From 2-12-FULL-35-15 sp036386835 (GTDB lineage: Bacteria; Bacteroidota; Bacteroidia; 2-12-FULL-35-15), in assembly GCA_036386835.1 (NCBI GenBank), contig DASVUX010000035.1, positions 1 through 64,000 of the forward strand: DNA of 64,000 nucleotides, in the 5' to 3' direction. Below are positions 8,796-18,375 of the stretch, piece after piece; the first letter of the stretch is position 1; each line of letters starts with the position of its first letter. Under the pieces are notes generated by a model. That model had not been told where the DNA came from. It was given only the letters and a program-made list of their open reading frames with translations, and did not search any database. The position numbers were made by a program, and so were the translations under genes.

Positions 8796-9692
8796 GTGCG
8801 TAGATACATCCTGATATTTATTCTGATTTTATCGTTCCGGCTGAATGCCCAGGAATTGAACTGCCAGGTCCAGGTGCTTTCACAGCAGATCGCAGGTACC
8901 GATAAGAGTGCTTTTGATGCCTTACGTACCGCGATCTTCGAATTCATGAATAACCGCAAGTGGACCAATGAGTCTTTCAAGCTGGAAGAACGGATCGATT
9001 GCAGCATCCTGATAAATCTTACGGAACGTATCAGTACGGAAGAATACAAAGGCACTTTCCAGGTACAGTCGCGAAGGCCGATCTATAAAACCTCCTACAA
9101 CTCCGTACTGATTAATTTTAATGACCAGGATTTTCAGTTCAAATATACCGAGAACCAACCGCTTGAATTTATTGAGAATACAAACAACGGAAACCTTGTT
9201 TCTGTTTTAGGCTTTTATGCTTACCTGATTATTGGTCTTGATTACGATTCGTATGCACTGAATGGCGGCACCCCGTATCTTCAAAAGGCACTTGCTATTT
9301 CAAATCTTTCACAGGATTTTGCAGAGCCGGGCTGGAAGGCATTTGAAAGCAACAAAAATCGTTACTGGATGATAAACAACCTGTTAGACGCTTCATTTGT
9401 ACCGTTACGTGAATGTTATTATAACTATCACCGCAAAGGTCTGGACGTAATGGTAGATAATAAAGAAGCCGGCAGAATAGCGATTGCCGAAAGCATTGAG
9501 AACCTGAAAAAGATTCATGGCATCAAACCGCTTTCATTTAACATGCAGATCTTTTTCAATGCGAAAGTTGATGAAGTGATCAATATTTTTTCCGGGGCCT
9601 TTACGGATGAAAAAGTGAAAATTGTGAATACGCTCAACGAGATCGATCCTACCAACGCAAATAAATATGCGAAAATCACGAATACGAATTAA
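8796..9692 (+). CDS. DUF4835 family secreted protein (PorD-like)
   Basis: A 298-residue exported protein of the DUF4835 family. The GTG start gives a normal signal peptide (RRYILIFILILSFRLNAQ). The mature part begins ELNCQVQV, the usual opening of the family, and includes the SRRPIYKTSYNSVLINFND region. Members occur only in Bacteroidota, nearly always between coaBC and recN, and some annotation schemes name them PorD and link them to type IX secretion. A direct role in secretion is not shown by sequence alone. Confidence 0.85.
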   Translation: MRRYILIFILILSFRLNAQELNCQVQVLSQQIAGTDKSAFDALRTAIFEFMNNRKWTNESFKLEERIDCSILINLTERISTEEYKGTFQVQSRRPIYKTSYNSVLINFNDQDFQFKYTENQPLEFIENTNNGNLVSVLGFYAYLIIGLDYDSYALNGGTPYLQKALAISNLSQDFAEPGWKAFESNKNRYWMINNLLDASFVPLRECYYNYHRKGLDVMVDNKEAGRIAIAESIENLKKIHGIKPLSFNMQIFFNAKVDEVINIFSGAFTDEKVKIVNTLNEIDPTNANKYAKITNTN

Positions 9693-9967
9693 CCTCTTGC
9701 TGGGAGTTTGCAGTTCGAACGGTTAGCAAGCAAATTTTATTCTGAAGCTTAATCTGTTTTGGTTTCCTGTTCTTTCTGTCTTAATATTAATACTGGCAGC
9801 TCAAGTGATTAACCGTTTCCGAACTAAGTTCCCTACTCTTAAACTCCACCGAACATCCCGCGTTGCTTACTCTCTTTCTTCGCTAACTATCAACTGTTGA
9901 TTTCTTTTCCTTTTTCCGCTTCTTAAATCTTTCCCAAACCCTTAATTTTAGGTACAATTTCAAAAGC

Positions 9968-11623
9968 ATGCTTAAACACTTATCTGTACAGAATTACGCG
10001 CTGATCGACAAGCTGGATGTGGAGCTCACGAAAGGCCTTACCATTATTACCGGGGAAACAGGTGCCGGAAAATCTATATTGCTGGGCGCATTGGGCCTTA
10101 TTGCCGGCTCAAGGGCGGATACACAGTCATTGCAGGACAAGACAAAGAAATGCATTATCGAAGCATCTTTCAATATCAGGGAATACGCTTTAAAAGATTT
10201 TTTTCTTGCGCATGAGCTGGATCATGAAGAAGTTACCACCATCCGCAGGGAGATCAATCCGGAGGGCAAGTCCCGCGCCTTTATTAATGACACCCCGGTT
10301 ACGCTTAACCAGCTCAAAGAGCTTGGAGAACGTCTTATTGATATTCATTCCCAGCACCAGACCCTATCACTGAATGGAACCGATTTCCAGCTTTCCGTAG
10401 TTGATGCTTTTGCAAAGCATGGAACGCTCCTCGATGAATATTACAGCGATTTCAATGCTTTCAAAAGTCTTGAAAAACAATTGAAGGAACTGGCAGAAAA
10501 AGAAGCGCAGGCTAAAAAAGATCTCGATTATTTTCAATTCCAGTTCAATGAGCTGGAAGATGCGGGCCTGAAAAGCGGGGAACAGCCTGCAATGGAGCAG
10601 GAACTGGAAACGCTGAATAATGCGGAAGGGATCAAATCGGACCTTAACAAAGCTTATGACGTTTTGGGTGGTGGGGAACAAAACCTTATTTCCTCCTTAA
10701 GTGAAGTAAAAGCTTTGCTGAACGGAATGGCGAAATTCAAACCTGAGCTCGCTGATCTCAGCGTGCGGCTAAACAGCACTTATATTGAATTGAAAGATAT
10801 TTCCAATGAGCTGGAGTCCCTCGAACGGGAAGTTGTATATGACCCGAAACAAATTGAGATCCTCAGCGATAAACTGGATGCAATCTACCGTTTACAGCAA
10901 AAGCACCAGGTGAAAACAGTAGAGGAGCTTATTGATCTTAAAGAGGAACTCAGCAATAAGCTTCTTGATTTCAGTTCCCTGGAATTAGAGATAGAAAAGA
11001 CCAAAGCTTCTCTTGACAAGCTGACCAAGGCATTAAGCTTAAAGGCCAAAGCGATTTCCGAAAACCGTAAAAAATCGATCCCAAAGATCGAAAAAGAGAT
11101 CGCCCTGCTCCTCGCCTCTTTATCAATGCCGAATGCACAGTTGCAGATCAGCCATTCGTTAACCGAAAGCTTTTCTGCCACAGGGATTGACAAGATTTCC
11201 TTCCTTTTCTCCGCGAACAAAGGCAGCGATTTTAAAGAACTGAACAAAGTGGCTTCAGGAGGAGAATTATCGCGGTTAATGCTGAGCATAAAATCACTGA
11301 TAGCAGACCTCACCGCGCTCCCTACAATTATTTTCGATGAAATTGACACGGGGGTTTCGGGTGATGTTGCCGATAAAGTCGGGATCATCATGAACCGCAT
11401 GTCGTCCAAAATGCAGGTAATCACCATTACACACCTCCCGCAGATCGCAAGTAAAGGAAATTCCCACCTTTTTGTTTATAAGGAAGACAAGAACAACAAG
11501 ACTTACAGTAACATCCGGAAACTGAACACGGAAGAGCGCATCCAGGAGGTTGCCAAGATGCTGAGTACCGGAACTCCAAGCGCTGCTGCAATAAACAATG
11601 CGAAAGAACTTTTAAAACAATAA
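9968..11623 (+). CDS. recN: RecN DNA repair ATPase
   Basis: SMC-like ATPase (551 residues) that acts at double-strand breaks. The Walker A motif is GETGAGKS near the N-terminus. Two long coiled-coil arms (about 160-210 and 260-380) flank the centre. Near the C-terminus come the signature ASGGELSRLMLSIKS, Walker B TIIFDEIDTGVSG and the switch ITITHLPQIAS. Length and order are normal. The 275 bases before it hold no gene or obvious signal that I can see. Confidence 0.96.
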   Translation: MLKHLSVQNYALIDKLDVELTKGLTIITGETGAGKSILLGALGLIAGSRADTQSLQDKTKKCIIEASFNIREYALKDFFLAHELDHEEVTTIRREINPEGKSRAFINDTPVTLNQLKELGERLIDIHSQHQTLSLNGTDFQLSVVDAFAKHGTLLDEYYSDFNAFKSLEKQLKELAEKEAQAKKDLDYFQFQFNELEDAGLKSGEQPAMEQELETLNNAEGIKSDLNKAYDVLGGGEQNLISSLSEVKALLNGMAKFKPELADLSVRLNSTYIELKDISNELESLEREVVYDPKQIEILSDKLDAIYRLQQKHQVKTVEELIDLKEELSNKLLDFSSLELEIEKTKASLDKLTKALSLKAKAISENRKKSIPKIEKEIALLLASLSMPNAQLQISHSLTESFSATGIDKISFLFSANKGSDFKELNKVASGGELSRLMLSIKSLIADLTALPTIIFDEIDTGVSGDVADKVGIIMNRMSSKMQVITITHLPQIASKGNSHLFVYKEDKNNKTYSNIRKLNTEERIQEVAKMLSTGTPSAAAINNAKELLKQ

Positions 11624-11658
11624 TTTTGAAACCACTCTTCGGTAAGAAAATTACCTTA

Positions 11659-12459
11659 ATGCGTTTTTTTGCCGTCATACTTTGTGCTTTCTCTGCACTG
11701 GTTGTGATCTATTTTTTATTTTATCCTTCCGAAAGGACAGAATGGATCATGCCCGATGAACTTAACGAGATCTCAGGCATCAGCTTTATTAATGACCATT
11801 CCCTCGCCTGTGTCCAGGATGAAAAAGGGATTATTTTTATTTATGATCTTGAAAGAGGATCAGTTACCAAACGGGTTAAATTCTCAGGCAAAGGCGATTA
11901 CGAAGGTATAGCTATAAAAGGACAAACAGCATATGTGGTTTCGGGTGACGGCTGGCTTTACGAGATAGATAATTTCTTATCCGAACCTGTAGTGAATGAA
12001 TATGACCTGGGACTCACAAAAAATCAGGAAAGCGAAGCTTTATGCTATGACCACCCTGGCGACAGGTTGCTGCTGGCATTCAAAAACAGCAATAGGAAAA
12101 ACGTTACACCGGCTATTTATGAATTTAACCTGCATGACAAAAAGCTGGTCCCTGAACCAGTGATCAGTGTTAATCTTGAATCGGCCCCGGTCAAAAAGAA
12201 AAATTTGGATAATTCCGGAAAACTATGGCAGCCCGCAGATCTTACAATGGATCAATCAGGAAGGCTTTATATCATTGATGCAATGAATGAACACCTCCTG
12301 GAGCTTGACAAATCGGGAGAACTGAAGAATTTAATACAAACCGATCATCGCAGGACTGATCACCCTGAAGGTATCGCAATAAATTCAAAAGGAATAATTT
12401 ATATCTGCAATGATGCTAACAAAGGCGGAAAGGGCAAAATAGTGAAACTTGATAATTAA
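11659..12459 (+). CDS. SdiA-regulated-like beta-propeller, membrane-anchored
   Basis: A 266-residue protein with one N-terminal membrane anchor or uncleaved signal (RFFAVILCAFSALVVIYFLFY) and a periplasmic propeller. Repeating blades are visible: ISGISFINDHSLACVQDEKG, YEGIAIKGQTAYVVSGDG, PADLTMDQSGRLYIIDAMN and PEGIAINSKGIIYICNDAN. This pattern matches the SdiA-regulated/esterase-phytase-like propeller family. No catalytic residues can be assigned. A TTG at 11626 would add 11 residues; I prefer the ATG because TTG starts are rarer and the anchor begins right after it. Confidence 0.75.
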   Translation: MRFFAVILCAFSALVVIYFLFYPSERTEWIMPDELNEISGISFINDHSLACVQDEKGIIFIYDLERGSVTKRVKFSGKGDYEGIAIKGQTAYVVSGDGWLYEIDNFLSEPVVNEYDLGLTKNQESEALCYDHPGDRLLLAFKNSNRKNVTPAIYEFNLHDKKLVPEPVISVNLESAPVKKKNLDNSGKLWQPADLTMDQSGRLYIIDAMNEHLLELDKSGELKNLIQTDHRRTDHPEGIAINSKGIIYICNDANKGGKGKIVKLDN

Positions 12460-12477
12460 AACTCTTTGCTATATTTG
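12449..12477 (+). promoter_or_regulatory. Promoter of fabI
   Basis: TTG at 12449-12451, an 18-base spacer and a perfect TATATTTG at 12470-12477. It overlaps the end of the upstream gene and leaves a leader of about 45 bases before the ATG at 12529. Confidence 0.6.
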
Positions 12478-12528
12478 TAACCAATACATTCTGCAAACCA
12501 CGAAATCTAAAAATTTAAAATCCATCAC

Positions 12529-13344
12529 ATGTCATACAACTTATTAAAAGGAAAACGCGGGATCATTACCGGGGCTTTGGACGAGAACTCGATTGCCTGG
12601 AAGGTAGCTGAAAAAGCTCATGAGCAGGGGGCCACTTTTGTACTAACCAATGCCCCTATCGCAATGCGTATGGGTGAAATCAAAAAACTTGCTGAAAAGA
12701 CAAATTCCCAGATCATTCCGGCTGATGCGACAAATGTGGATGAGCTCACGAATCTTTTTACCCAGTCACAGGAAGTTCTTGGCGGCAAGATTGATTTCGT
12801 GCTGCATTCTATCGGAATGAGCGTAAATATCCGTAAGAACATACCTTATACTGAATCAAACTACGATTACTTCATGAAAGGCATTGACGTGTCAGCAATG
12901 TCGTTCCACAAGATGCTTGCTGTAGCGAAAAAGATGGATGCGATCAGTGAATGGGGAAGCGTTGTTGCCCTTACTTACATGGCTGCACAGCGTACATATC
13001 CTTTTTACACTGACATGGCTGATATAAAAGCAATGCTTGAATCAATAGCCCGCAGTTTCGGTTATCATTATGGGCTCGAGAAAAAAGTGCGGATCAATAC
13101 TGTTTCACAATCGCCTACAAAAACCACTGCAGGTACCGGAATCAAAGGCTTTGGCGATTTCTATGATTATGCTAATTCAATAGCTCCGTTGGGAAATGCA
13201 AGTGCTGAAGATTGTGCTAACTATTGCATTACTTTATTTTCTGACCTTACACGCATGGTCACCATGCAGAACCTTTTCCATGATGGAGGTTACTCAACCA
13301 CGGGCGTAAGCATGGAGGTGATGACAAAGCTCGGAGTAGAATAA
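12529..13344 (+). CDS. fabI: FabI enoyl-ACP reductase
   Basis: NAD(P)H-dependent enoyl-acyl-carrier-protein reductase (271 residues), the last reduction of each fatty-acid elongation cycle. It has the atypical short-chain-dehydrogenase opening GKRGIITGALDENSIAWKVA, the VLHSIGM segment and the catalytic pair Tyr-x6-Lys in YTDMADIK. The C-terminus has the FHDGGYSTTGVS motif. It has its own promoter and a terminator follows the stop. Confidence 0.95.
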   Translation: MSYNLLKGKRGIITGALDENSIAWKVAEKAHEQGATFVLTNAPIAMRMGEIKKLAEKTNSQIIPADATNVDELTNLFTQSQEVLGGKIDFVLHSIGMSVNIRKNIPYTESNYDYFMKGIDVSAMSFHKMLAVAKKMDAISEWGSVVALTYMAAQRTYPFYTDMADIKAMLESIARSFGYHYGLEKKVRINTVSQSPTKTTAGTGIKGFGDFYDYANSIAPLGNASAEDCANYCITLFSDLTRMVTMQNLFHDGGYSTTGVSMEVMTKLGVE

Positions 13345-13376
13345 TCTTTATTGTACTCACATAGGCACAAAATAAG

Positions 13377-13410
13377 AAAGCCGCAGGTCAACGATTTGCG
13401 GCTTTTTTTT
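13377..13410 (+). terminator. Intrinsic terminator of fabI
   Basis: A 9-bp stem (AAAGCCGCA 13377-13385 with TGCGGCTTT 13397-13405), an 11-base loop and a run of eight T from 13403. Confidence 0.85.
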
Positions 13411-13430
13411 AATATGTGTATGCGCAATGA

Positions 13431-13795
13431 CACGTTCTCGACTTCGCTCGAACAGACATTTTAAGTGCAGGATTATAGTTGTCATTTCGAGCGGAGTCGA
13501 GAAATGGACTTGGACAATGTAACTCTTCGCCTGACAACACAAGACATTAAAACTTAGAGGAAGGCAGGACTGTTACCAGGAGGAAAAAGCTACGCACGTT
13601 CTCGACTTCGCTCGAACTGACTCCGGTCGAACAGACATCTTAAGTGCAGGATTATAGTTGTGATTTCGAGCGGAGTCGAGAAATAGACTTCGATAATTTA
13701 CCTCTTCGCCTGACAACACAAGACACTAAAACTTAGAGAAAGGCGGGACTGTTACCAGGAGGAAAAAGCTACGCACGTTCTCGACTTCGCTCGAA
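13431..13795. repeat. Tandem noncoding repeat, about 2.1 copies, with inverted arms
   Basis: Unit 1 is 13431-13594 (164 bp), unit 2 is 13595-13773 (179 bp) and a third, truncated copy starts at 13774. Unit 2 differs from unit 1 by a few point changes and a 15-bp insertion (around 13618-13632) that itself half-repeats the arm. Each full unit carries an inverted repeat: TTCTCGACTTCGCTCGAA and, about 30 bp on, TTCGAGCGGAGTCGAGAA, which differ at one position. No coding potential was found. It fills most of the 475-base gap between fabI and the convergent folD. Confidence 0.85.
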
Positions 13796-13819
13796 CTGAC
13801 TACGCAACATACGTCAGGC

Positions 13820-14704
13820 TTACCCGTAAACCTCTTGCTTACTAGCTTTCAGCGTATTCATCAGCAGCGAAGCAATCGTCATAGGCCCGACACCACCCGG
13901 AACAGGAGTAATGAAAGAAGCTTTAGCAGCTACTTCATCATATTTAACATCACCGAATAACTTATAGCCGCTTTTAGTTTTATCGGATGGCATGCGTGTG
14001 ATCCCTACATCAATTACCACAACGCCATCTTTAACCATATCAGCAGTCAGGAATTCCGGCTTACCGAGAGCGACAATAATAATATCAGCCAGGAGGGTAA
14101 ACTCCTTCAGGTTCTTTGTCCGGCTGTGGGTGAGTGTGACTGTACAATTTCCCGGAAGTGCATTGCGGGCCATTAGAATGCTCATGGGCGAGCCGACAAT
14201 ATTACTCCTGCCGATCACAACACAATGCTTTCCTGCAGTTTCGATATTATAACGCTCCAGGAGCTGAATAATCCCATACGGAGTTGCAGGAAGGTATGTT
14301 GGAAGATTAAGTGCCATGCGTCCCACACTCTGCGGATGAAAGCCATCCACATCCTTTTTGGGATCTACAGCTTCAATTACTTTTTGTTCGTTGATGTGTT
14401 TTGGAAGGGGTAACTGGATGATATAACCATCGATCTCATTATCCGCGTTCAGTTTATTTATGGTATCCAGTAAATCCGCTTCTGAAACAGTTTCCGGCAA
14501 ACGGATAAGAGTTGAACGGAATCCTATTTTTTCACAGGTCTTCACCTTTGAGCCAACGTAAGTTTCGCTTGCACCATCACTTCCCACAAGCACAGCGGCC
14601 AGGTGAGGGATTTTTCCGCCCTGCTCAGCTATCGCCTGCACTTCTATCGCGATCTCATTCTGGATGTCCTCCGAGATAGCTTTCCCGTCTATTATTGTAG
14701 CCAT
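13820..14704 (-). CDS. folD: FolD methylenetetrahydrofolate dehydrogenase/cyclohydrolase
   Basis: Bifunctional one-carbon enzyme (294 residues) that interconverts 5,10-methylene-, methenyl- and 10-formyl-THF. The catalytic Lys lies in SETYVGSKVKTCEKIG. The motifs GYIIQLPLPKH, KDVDGFHP, the nucleotide-binding VIGRSNIVGSPMS and the C-terminal TPVPGGVGPMT are in order. Length is normal. It is convergent to fabI across the tandem repeat. Confidence 0.96.
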   Translation of the reverse strand: MATIIDGKAISEDIQNEIAIEVQAIAEQGGKIPHLAAVLVGSDGASETYVGSKVKTCEKIGFRSTLIRLPETVSEADLLDTINKLNADNEIDGYIIQLPLPKHINEQKVIEAVDPKKDVDGFHPQSVGRMALNLPTYLPATPYGIIQLLERYNIETAGKHCVVIGRSNIVGSPMSILMARNALPGNCTVTLTHSRTKNLKEFTLLADIIIVALGKPEFLTADMVKDGVVVIDVGITRMPSDKTKSGYKLFGDVKYDEVAAKASFITPVPGGVGPMTIASLLMNTLKASKQEVYG

Positions 14705-14720
14705 ATTTTGAATGTTATGC

Positions 14721-14790
14721 AGTGCTCCGACACAGCGTCATTAATAATAGCAGTTCTAATAACAGATCCCGTGTCGGGGCACGGGGTGAC
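14721..14790 (-). repeat. Palindromic intergenic repeat, family A, copy 1
   Basis: A copy of the hairpin repeat seen six times in the window. The left arm is degraded; the right arm is AGATCCCGTGTCGGGGCACGG. Orientation follows the minus-strand genes on both sides (ffh then folD). Confidence 0.7.
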
Positions 14791-14980
14791 AAATCAACTA
14801 TAAAATTCAATCTATTTAAATCGTAATCTACGCACGTTTCGATACATTCCGTGAAAAGCCAACGGCCAATGCGGAGAATGTTTTACTTATTTAACTCTGC
14901 TATAACAAGTTCTTGGCTGCGCTCGGATGACAACACAATGAACTTCATTTCCACATTCTTGGCTCTGTTCTCCCTGCTAA

Positions 14981-16327
14981 CTACATTTTGCCCATGCCGG
15001 GCATATTCTTCATCTGGCTCATCATTTTTGCCATCTGTTTCTTATCGCCCATCATCTTCATCATCTTCCTTGTATCATCAAACTGCTTGATCAGCCGGTT
15101 CACTTCCTGCACATTGGTTCCGCTGCCTTTAGCAATACGGTCTCTGCGTTTCCCATTCAAAAGTTCAGGATTTTCTCTTTCAGCCGGTGTCATTGAGCTG
15201 ATGATCGCCTCAATGCTTTTAAAGGCGTTATCATCAATGTCAACACCTTTCAAAGCTTTACCCACTCCCGGGATCATCCCGACCAGGTCTTTTATATTAC
15301 CCATTTTCTTAATCTGCTGAAGCTGGGAAAGGAAATCGTTAAAACTGAATTGGTTCTTTGCTATTTTCTTCTGAAGCTTTTTTGCTTCTTCCGCATCATA
15401 TTGTTCCTGTGCACGCTCAACAAGCGTTACAACATCACCCATCCCGAGGATCCTGTCAGCCATACGGTTTGGATGGAATACATCGATCGCATCCATCTTC
15501 TCTCCTGTTCCAACAAACTTGATCGGTTTATCAACAATCGATTTAATGGATAAAGCAGCACCACCCCGGGTATCACCATCCATTTTTGTTAGTACAACCC
15601 CGTCAAAATTCAGTCTGTCGTTAAATGCTTTTGCAGTATTCACTGCATCCTGTCCGGTCATGGCATCCACTACAAAAAGTATCTCATCAGGCTCAATCGC
15701 GGCTTTAACATTCGCAATCTCATTCATCATCTGCTCGTCAACAGCGAGGCGGCCGGCAGTATCTATAATCACGATAGAGTTGCCGTTGAATTTAGCATGA
15801 GCGATGGCTTTTTTTGCTATAGAAACAGCATCTTTATTTTCCCTGTCGGAGAAAACTTCCACGCCAATTTGTTCTCCAAGCACATGAAGCTGGTCAATAG
15901 CAGCAGGGCGGTAAATATCACAGGCAACAAGCAATGGCTTTTTTCCTTTTTTAGTCTTAAGATAATTCGCAAGCTTTCCTGAAAAAGTGGTCTTTCCTGA
16001 TCCCTGCAGACCACTCATCATTATTATTGTTGGATTGCCGCCAAGCTTAATATCAGCAGTATTGCCTCCCATGAGGCTGGTAAGTTCCTCCTGGGTGATC
16101 TTGATCATTAATTGTCCCGGAGAAATTGAAGTAAGGACATTCTGCCCCATTGCCTTTTCCTTCACACTGTCGGTGAATTGTTTTGCAACTTTATAATTCA
16201 CATCGGCATCCAGCAAGGCCTTACGGATCTCCTTAACTGTTTCAGAAACATTGATCTCCGTGATTTTTCCCTGGCCTTTCAGGTTCTTAAAGGCACGCTC
16301 CAGCTTTTCACTTAAATTATCAAACAT
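14981..16327 (-). CDS. ffh: Ffh, signal recognition particle GTPase
   Basis: SRP54-type protein (448 residues) that, with SRP RNA, targets nascent membrane and secreted proteins to SecYEG. N domain about 1-90, G domain about 95-295 with GLQGSGKTT, DTAGRLAVD, TKMDGDTRGGA and the GTGEK motif, M domain about 320-448. The C-terminus is very rich in Met (MMKMMGDKKQMAKMM), as needed to bind signal sequences. Length and order are normal. Confidence 0.97.
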   Translation of the reverse strand: MFDNLSEKLERAFKNLKGQGKITEINVSETVKEIRKALLDADVNYKVAKQFTDSVKEKAMGQNVLTSISPGQLMIKITQEELTSLMGGNTADIKLGGNPTIIMMSGLQGSGKTTFSGKLANYLKTKKGKKPLLVACDIYRPAAIDQLHVLGEQIGVEVFSDRENKDAVSIAKKAIAHAKFNGNSIVIIDTAGRLAVDEQMMNEIANVKAAIEPDEILFVVDAMTGQDAVNTAKAFNDRLNFDGVVLTKMDGDTRGGAALSIKSIVDKPIKFVGTGEKMDAIDVFHPNRMADRILGMGDVVTLVERAQEQYDAEEAKKLQKKIAKNQFSFNDFLSQLQQIKKMGNIKDLVGMIPGVGKALKGVDIDDNAFKSIEAIISSMTPAERENPELLNGKRRDRIAKGSGTNVQEVNRLIKQFDDTRKMMKMMGDKKQMAKMMSQMKNMPGMGKM

Positions 16328-16422
16328 GGTTTTATTTTTAGTACGCGAATTTAATCATTTTTAAGGGTACGGATAGCGAATCTTTTAAGGAATTTCGGAA
16401 TCTGAAAAAGACGATTGGGAAT

Positions 16423-16453
16423 AAAAAAATCTGTGGATTTTCACCCACAGATT
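16423..16453 (-). terminator. Terminator of the methyltransferase gene
   Basis: On the minus strand: AATCTGTGG, an 8-base loop, CCACAGATT, then a T run. Stem 16428-16436 with 16445-16453. Confidence 0.75.
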
Positions 16454-16483
16454 AGTAAATTCGCTTGCTATCCGCTATCAGTA

Positions 16484-17554
16484 CTACTTCTTCTTCAGCT
16501 TCATCAAAGTCTGGCTCACACCGATCTGGTCGATCTGTTCAGCAATCTCAAAGCCCGCAGCTTCAATGCATTTAACGAAAACGCGTGAATCATACATCTG
16601 GCTGTTACCATTTGCTATGGCTGTAAAATACAGGGAGGTTTGCTGTAATGAGAATGCAGCTGCTTCAAAGCGCTGGCGGTCCCAGAAAGGCTCAAGGATA
16701 TAAACAAAACCATTTTCCGCAACAGCTTCATGACAGCGTGTAAGTATGGATGTAATCTCTTTTTCAGAAAAGCAATCCAGGAACTGGCTCATCCAGATAG
16801 CATCATGACCGGCAGGTAATTTCAAATTTTCATCCAGCATGTTAGCCCCATGAAAAGTGATCCTATCCGATAAACCATGGGATGCGATATTTGCTTTAGC
16901 CATGTTCAGCTGACCCGGAAGATCTACGATTGTGATCTGAACATCCGGATTATATTTAGCACAGGCAATGGACCATTTACCGGTATTCCCGCCAATGTCC
17001 ATTAACTTTTTAGGCTTATTTTTAAATACCAGCGGCAACACCAGCGGAAAAGCGTCATCAGAATAAAAATGGTCGAATCCGAACCAGCTCTTTTGCACTT
17101 TTGGAGGAAGCTCAGATAAAGCTTCGTAAACAGTTTTCCACTTATCGCCAAAAACTTTCAGGCCTACCGGCTTTTCTTCTTTAATAGAATCTTCCAGGTA
17201 AAACATAGCTTCATAACATACATCCTGTGAAAAATCCATGTTAGCGCGGGTCATGGCATCATTTAAAATAAAATGCCCTGTTTTTGTCAGAGTATATTTG
17301 TCATCGTTAACAAGCAGGAGCCCGATCCCTAAGCCGGATTCAAGCAATACCCTTACTCCATAATGAGGCAGCTTCACTTTTTCAACTATCTCTTCAAGGG
17401 TGATGCCTGCTTTCCCTGCATCAAGGGCTGCTTTCAGAATACCCGAATCACGCAGTATACGTGAAGCCTGGAATACCATTGGCGCATGGGCTATCCATTG
17501 CGCATATTCAATTGCCTGTAAAGCAGTGCGAGTTTCTTTTTTAAAAAAATCCAT
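16484..17554 (-). CDS. SAM-dependent methyltransferase with winged-helix N-domain
   Basis: A 356-residue protein laid out like plant-type O-methyltransferases. An N-terminal winged-helix/dimerisation domain (about 1-110) is followed by a Rossmann methyltransferase domain with LMDIGGNTGKWSIA, the acidic ribose-binding VDLPGQ and the later FLDCFSE and EPFWD segments. The substrate is unknown. A longer frame starts at a TTG (17578) that overlaps a perfect -7 box, so the ATG at 17554 is the start. It stands alone with its own promoter and terminator. Confidence 0.8.
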   Translation of the reverse strand: MDFFKKETRTALQAIEYAQWIAHAPMVFQASRILRDSGILKAALDAGKAGITLEEIVEKVKLPHYGVRVLLESGLGIGLLLVNDDKYTLTKTGHFILNDAMTRANMDFSQDVCYEAMFYLEDSIKEEKPVGLKVFGDKWKTVYEALSELPPKVQKSWFGFDHFYSDDAFPLVLPLVFKNKPKKLMDIGGNTGKWSIACAKYNPDVQITIVDLPGQLNMAKANIASHGLSDRITFHGANMLDENLKLPAGHDAIWMSQFLDCFSEKEITSILTRCHEAVAENGFVYILEPFWDRQRFEAAAFSLQQTSLYFTAIANGNSQMYDSRVFVKCIEAAGFEIAEQIDQIGVSQTLMKLKKK

Positions 17555-17575
17555 AAACGGGGGTTCAAATTTTGT

Positions 17576-17583
17576 CAAAGATA
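17576..17583 (-). promoter_or_regulatory. -7 box of the methyltransferase gene
   Basis: TATCTTTG on the minus strand, 21 bases before the chosen ATG; the -33 element is not clear. It overlaps the alternative TTG start and argues against it. Confidence 0.5.
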
Positions 17584-17642
17584 GAAAATTTTACCACTGA
17601 GGCGCACAATCTCTGAGAGGTGCAAAGAAAAGTGTAATGGTA

Positions 17643-18359
17643 TCATTTAAGATCAAACAGGTCCTTTATTCCCGGGGTTCTTTCAACAACAAATCCTTCC
17701 GCATAGTCATATCCTGCATCCCTGCCGTACACACTCATTTTACCCAGCACAACATCAAAGAAATTCTTAACTGAAATTGGTGATTCCGGTTCATTTGAAA
17801 GAGGATCAAAGAACTGGGATTTAAAAGCCCTGATAGCTTCCATTTTTCTTTCAACGAAAGGAGTAACATCAACCACAAAATCTGGTTTCATCTGGCGGTC
17901 CTGGATATAATGATAGACTGCTTTCGGCCTCCACTCCTTTTGGGATGTTCCGTTATGCCCGGTTTCAATTCGCCTTAACCCGCTGTAGAAACAAGCTTCA
18001 GAAACCAGCCGGGCGGCTCTGCCATGATCAGGATGACGGTCTGAAACAGCATTACAAAGCACGACCTCAGGCTGATATTCACGAAGCTTTTTTATAATCA
18101 TGAGCTGGTGTTCCTTGTCATTGGTGAAAAAACCATCGGCCATACCCAGGTTGTCCCTCACCTTTATCCCAAGGATTTCCGCAGCTGCTGCAGCTTCTTT
18201 TAAACGCAGCGGACCGCTTCCGCGGGTACCCAGCTCACCTGAAGTAAGATCAAGTATTCCACAGGCCTTGCCAAGAGACAGATGTTTCAACAGTGTTCCT
18301 GAGCAGGAAAGCTCCACATCATCCGGATGTACGCCAATGGCTAGTATATCTAACTTCAT
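17643..18359 (-). CDS. bshB1: BshB1, bacillithiol biosynthesis deacetylase
   Basis: Zinc-dependent LmbE/PIG-L family deacetylase (238 residues). It removes the acetyl group from GlcNAc-malate in synthesis of the thiol bacillithiol. The zinc and catalytic motif is GVHPDDVELSCSG near the N-terminus; the second metal motif is DRHPDHGRAA. It ends with the EGFVVERTPGIKDLFDL tail typical of BshB1. A longer frame starts at 18395, but its extra 12 residues are read from repeat family A; the ATG at 18359 matches the family start. A glutathione peroxidase lies upstream on the same strand, which fits a thiol-redox theme. Confidence 0.93.
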   Translation of the reverse strand: MKLDILAIGVHPDDVELSCSGTLLKHLSLGKACGILDLTSGELGTRGSGPLRLKEAAAAAEILGIKVRDNLGMADGFFTNDKEHQLMIIKKLREYQPEVVLCNAVSDRHPDHGRAARLVSEACFYSGLRRIETGHNGTSQKEWRPKAVYHYIQDRQMKPDFVVDVTPFVERKMEAIRAFKSQFFDPLSNEPESPISVKNFFDVVLGKMSVYGRDAGYDYAEGFVVERTPGIKDLFDLK

Positions 18360-18375
18360 ATGTTTATTAGGTATC

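Noticed and set aside
10885..11427. 180-residue minus-strand frame inside recN
   Set aside because: Ser-rich antisense of a coiled-coil gene, no start context or promoter.
13431..13795. CRISPR-like array
   Set aside because: Units are 164-179 bp with no short direct repeats and unique spacers; it is a tandem duplication with internal inverted arms.
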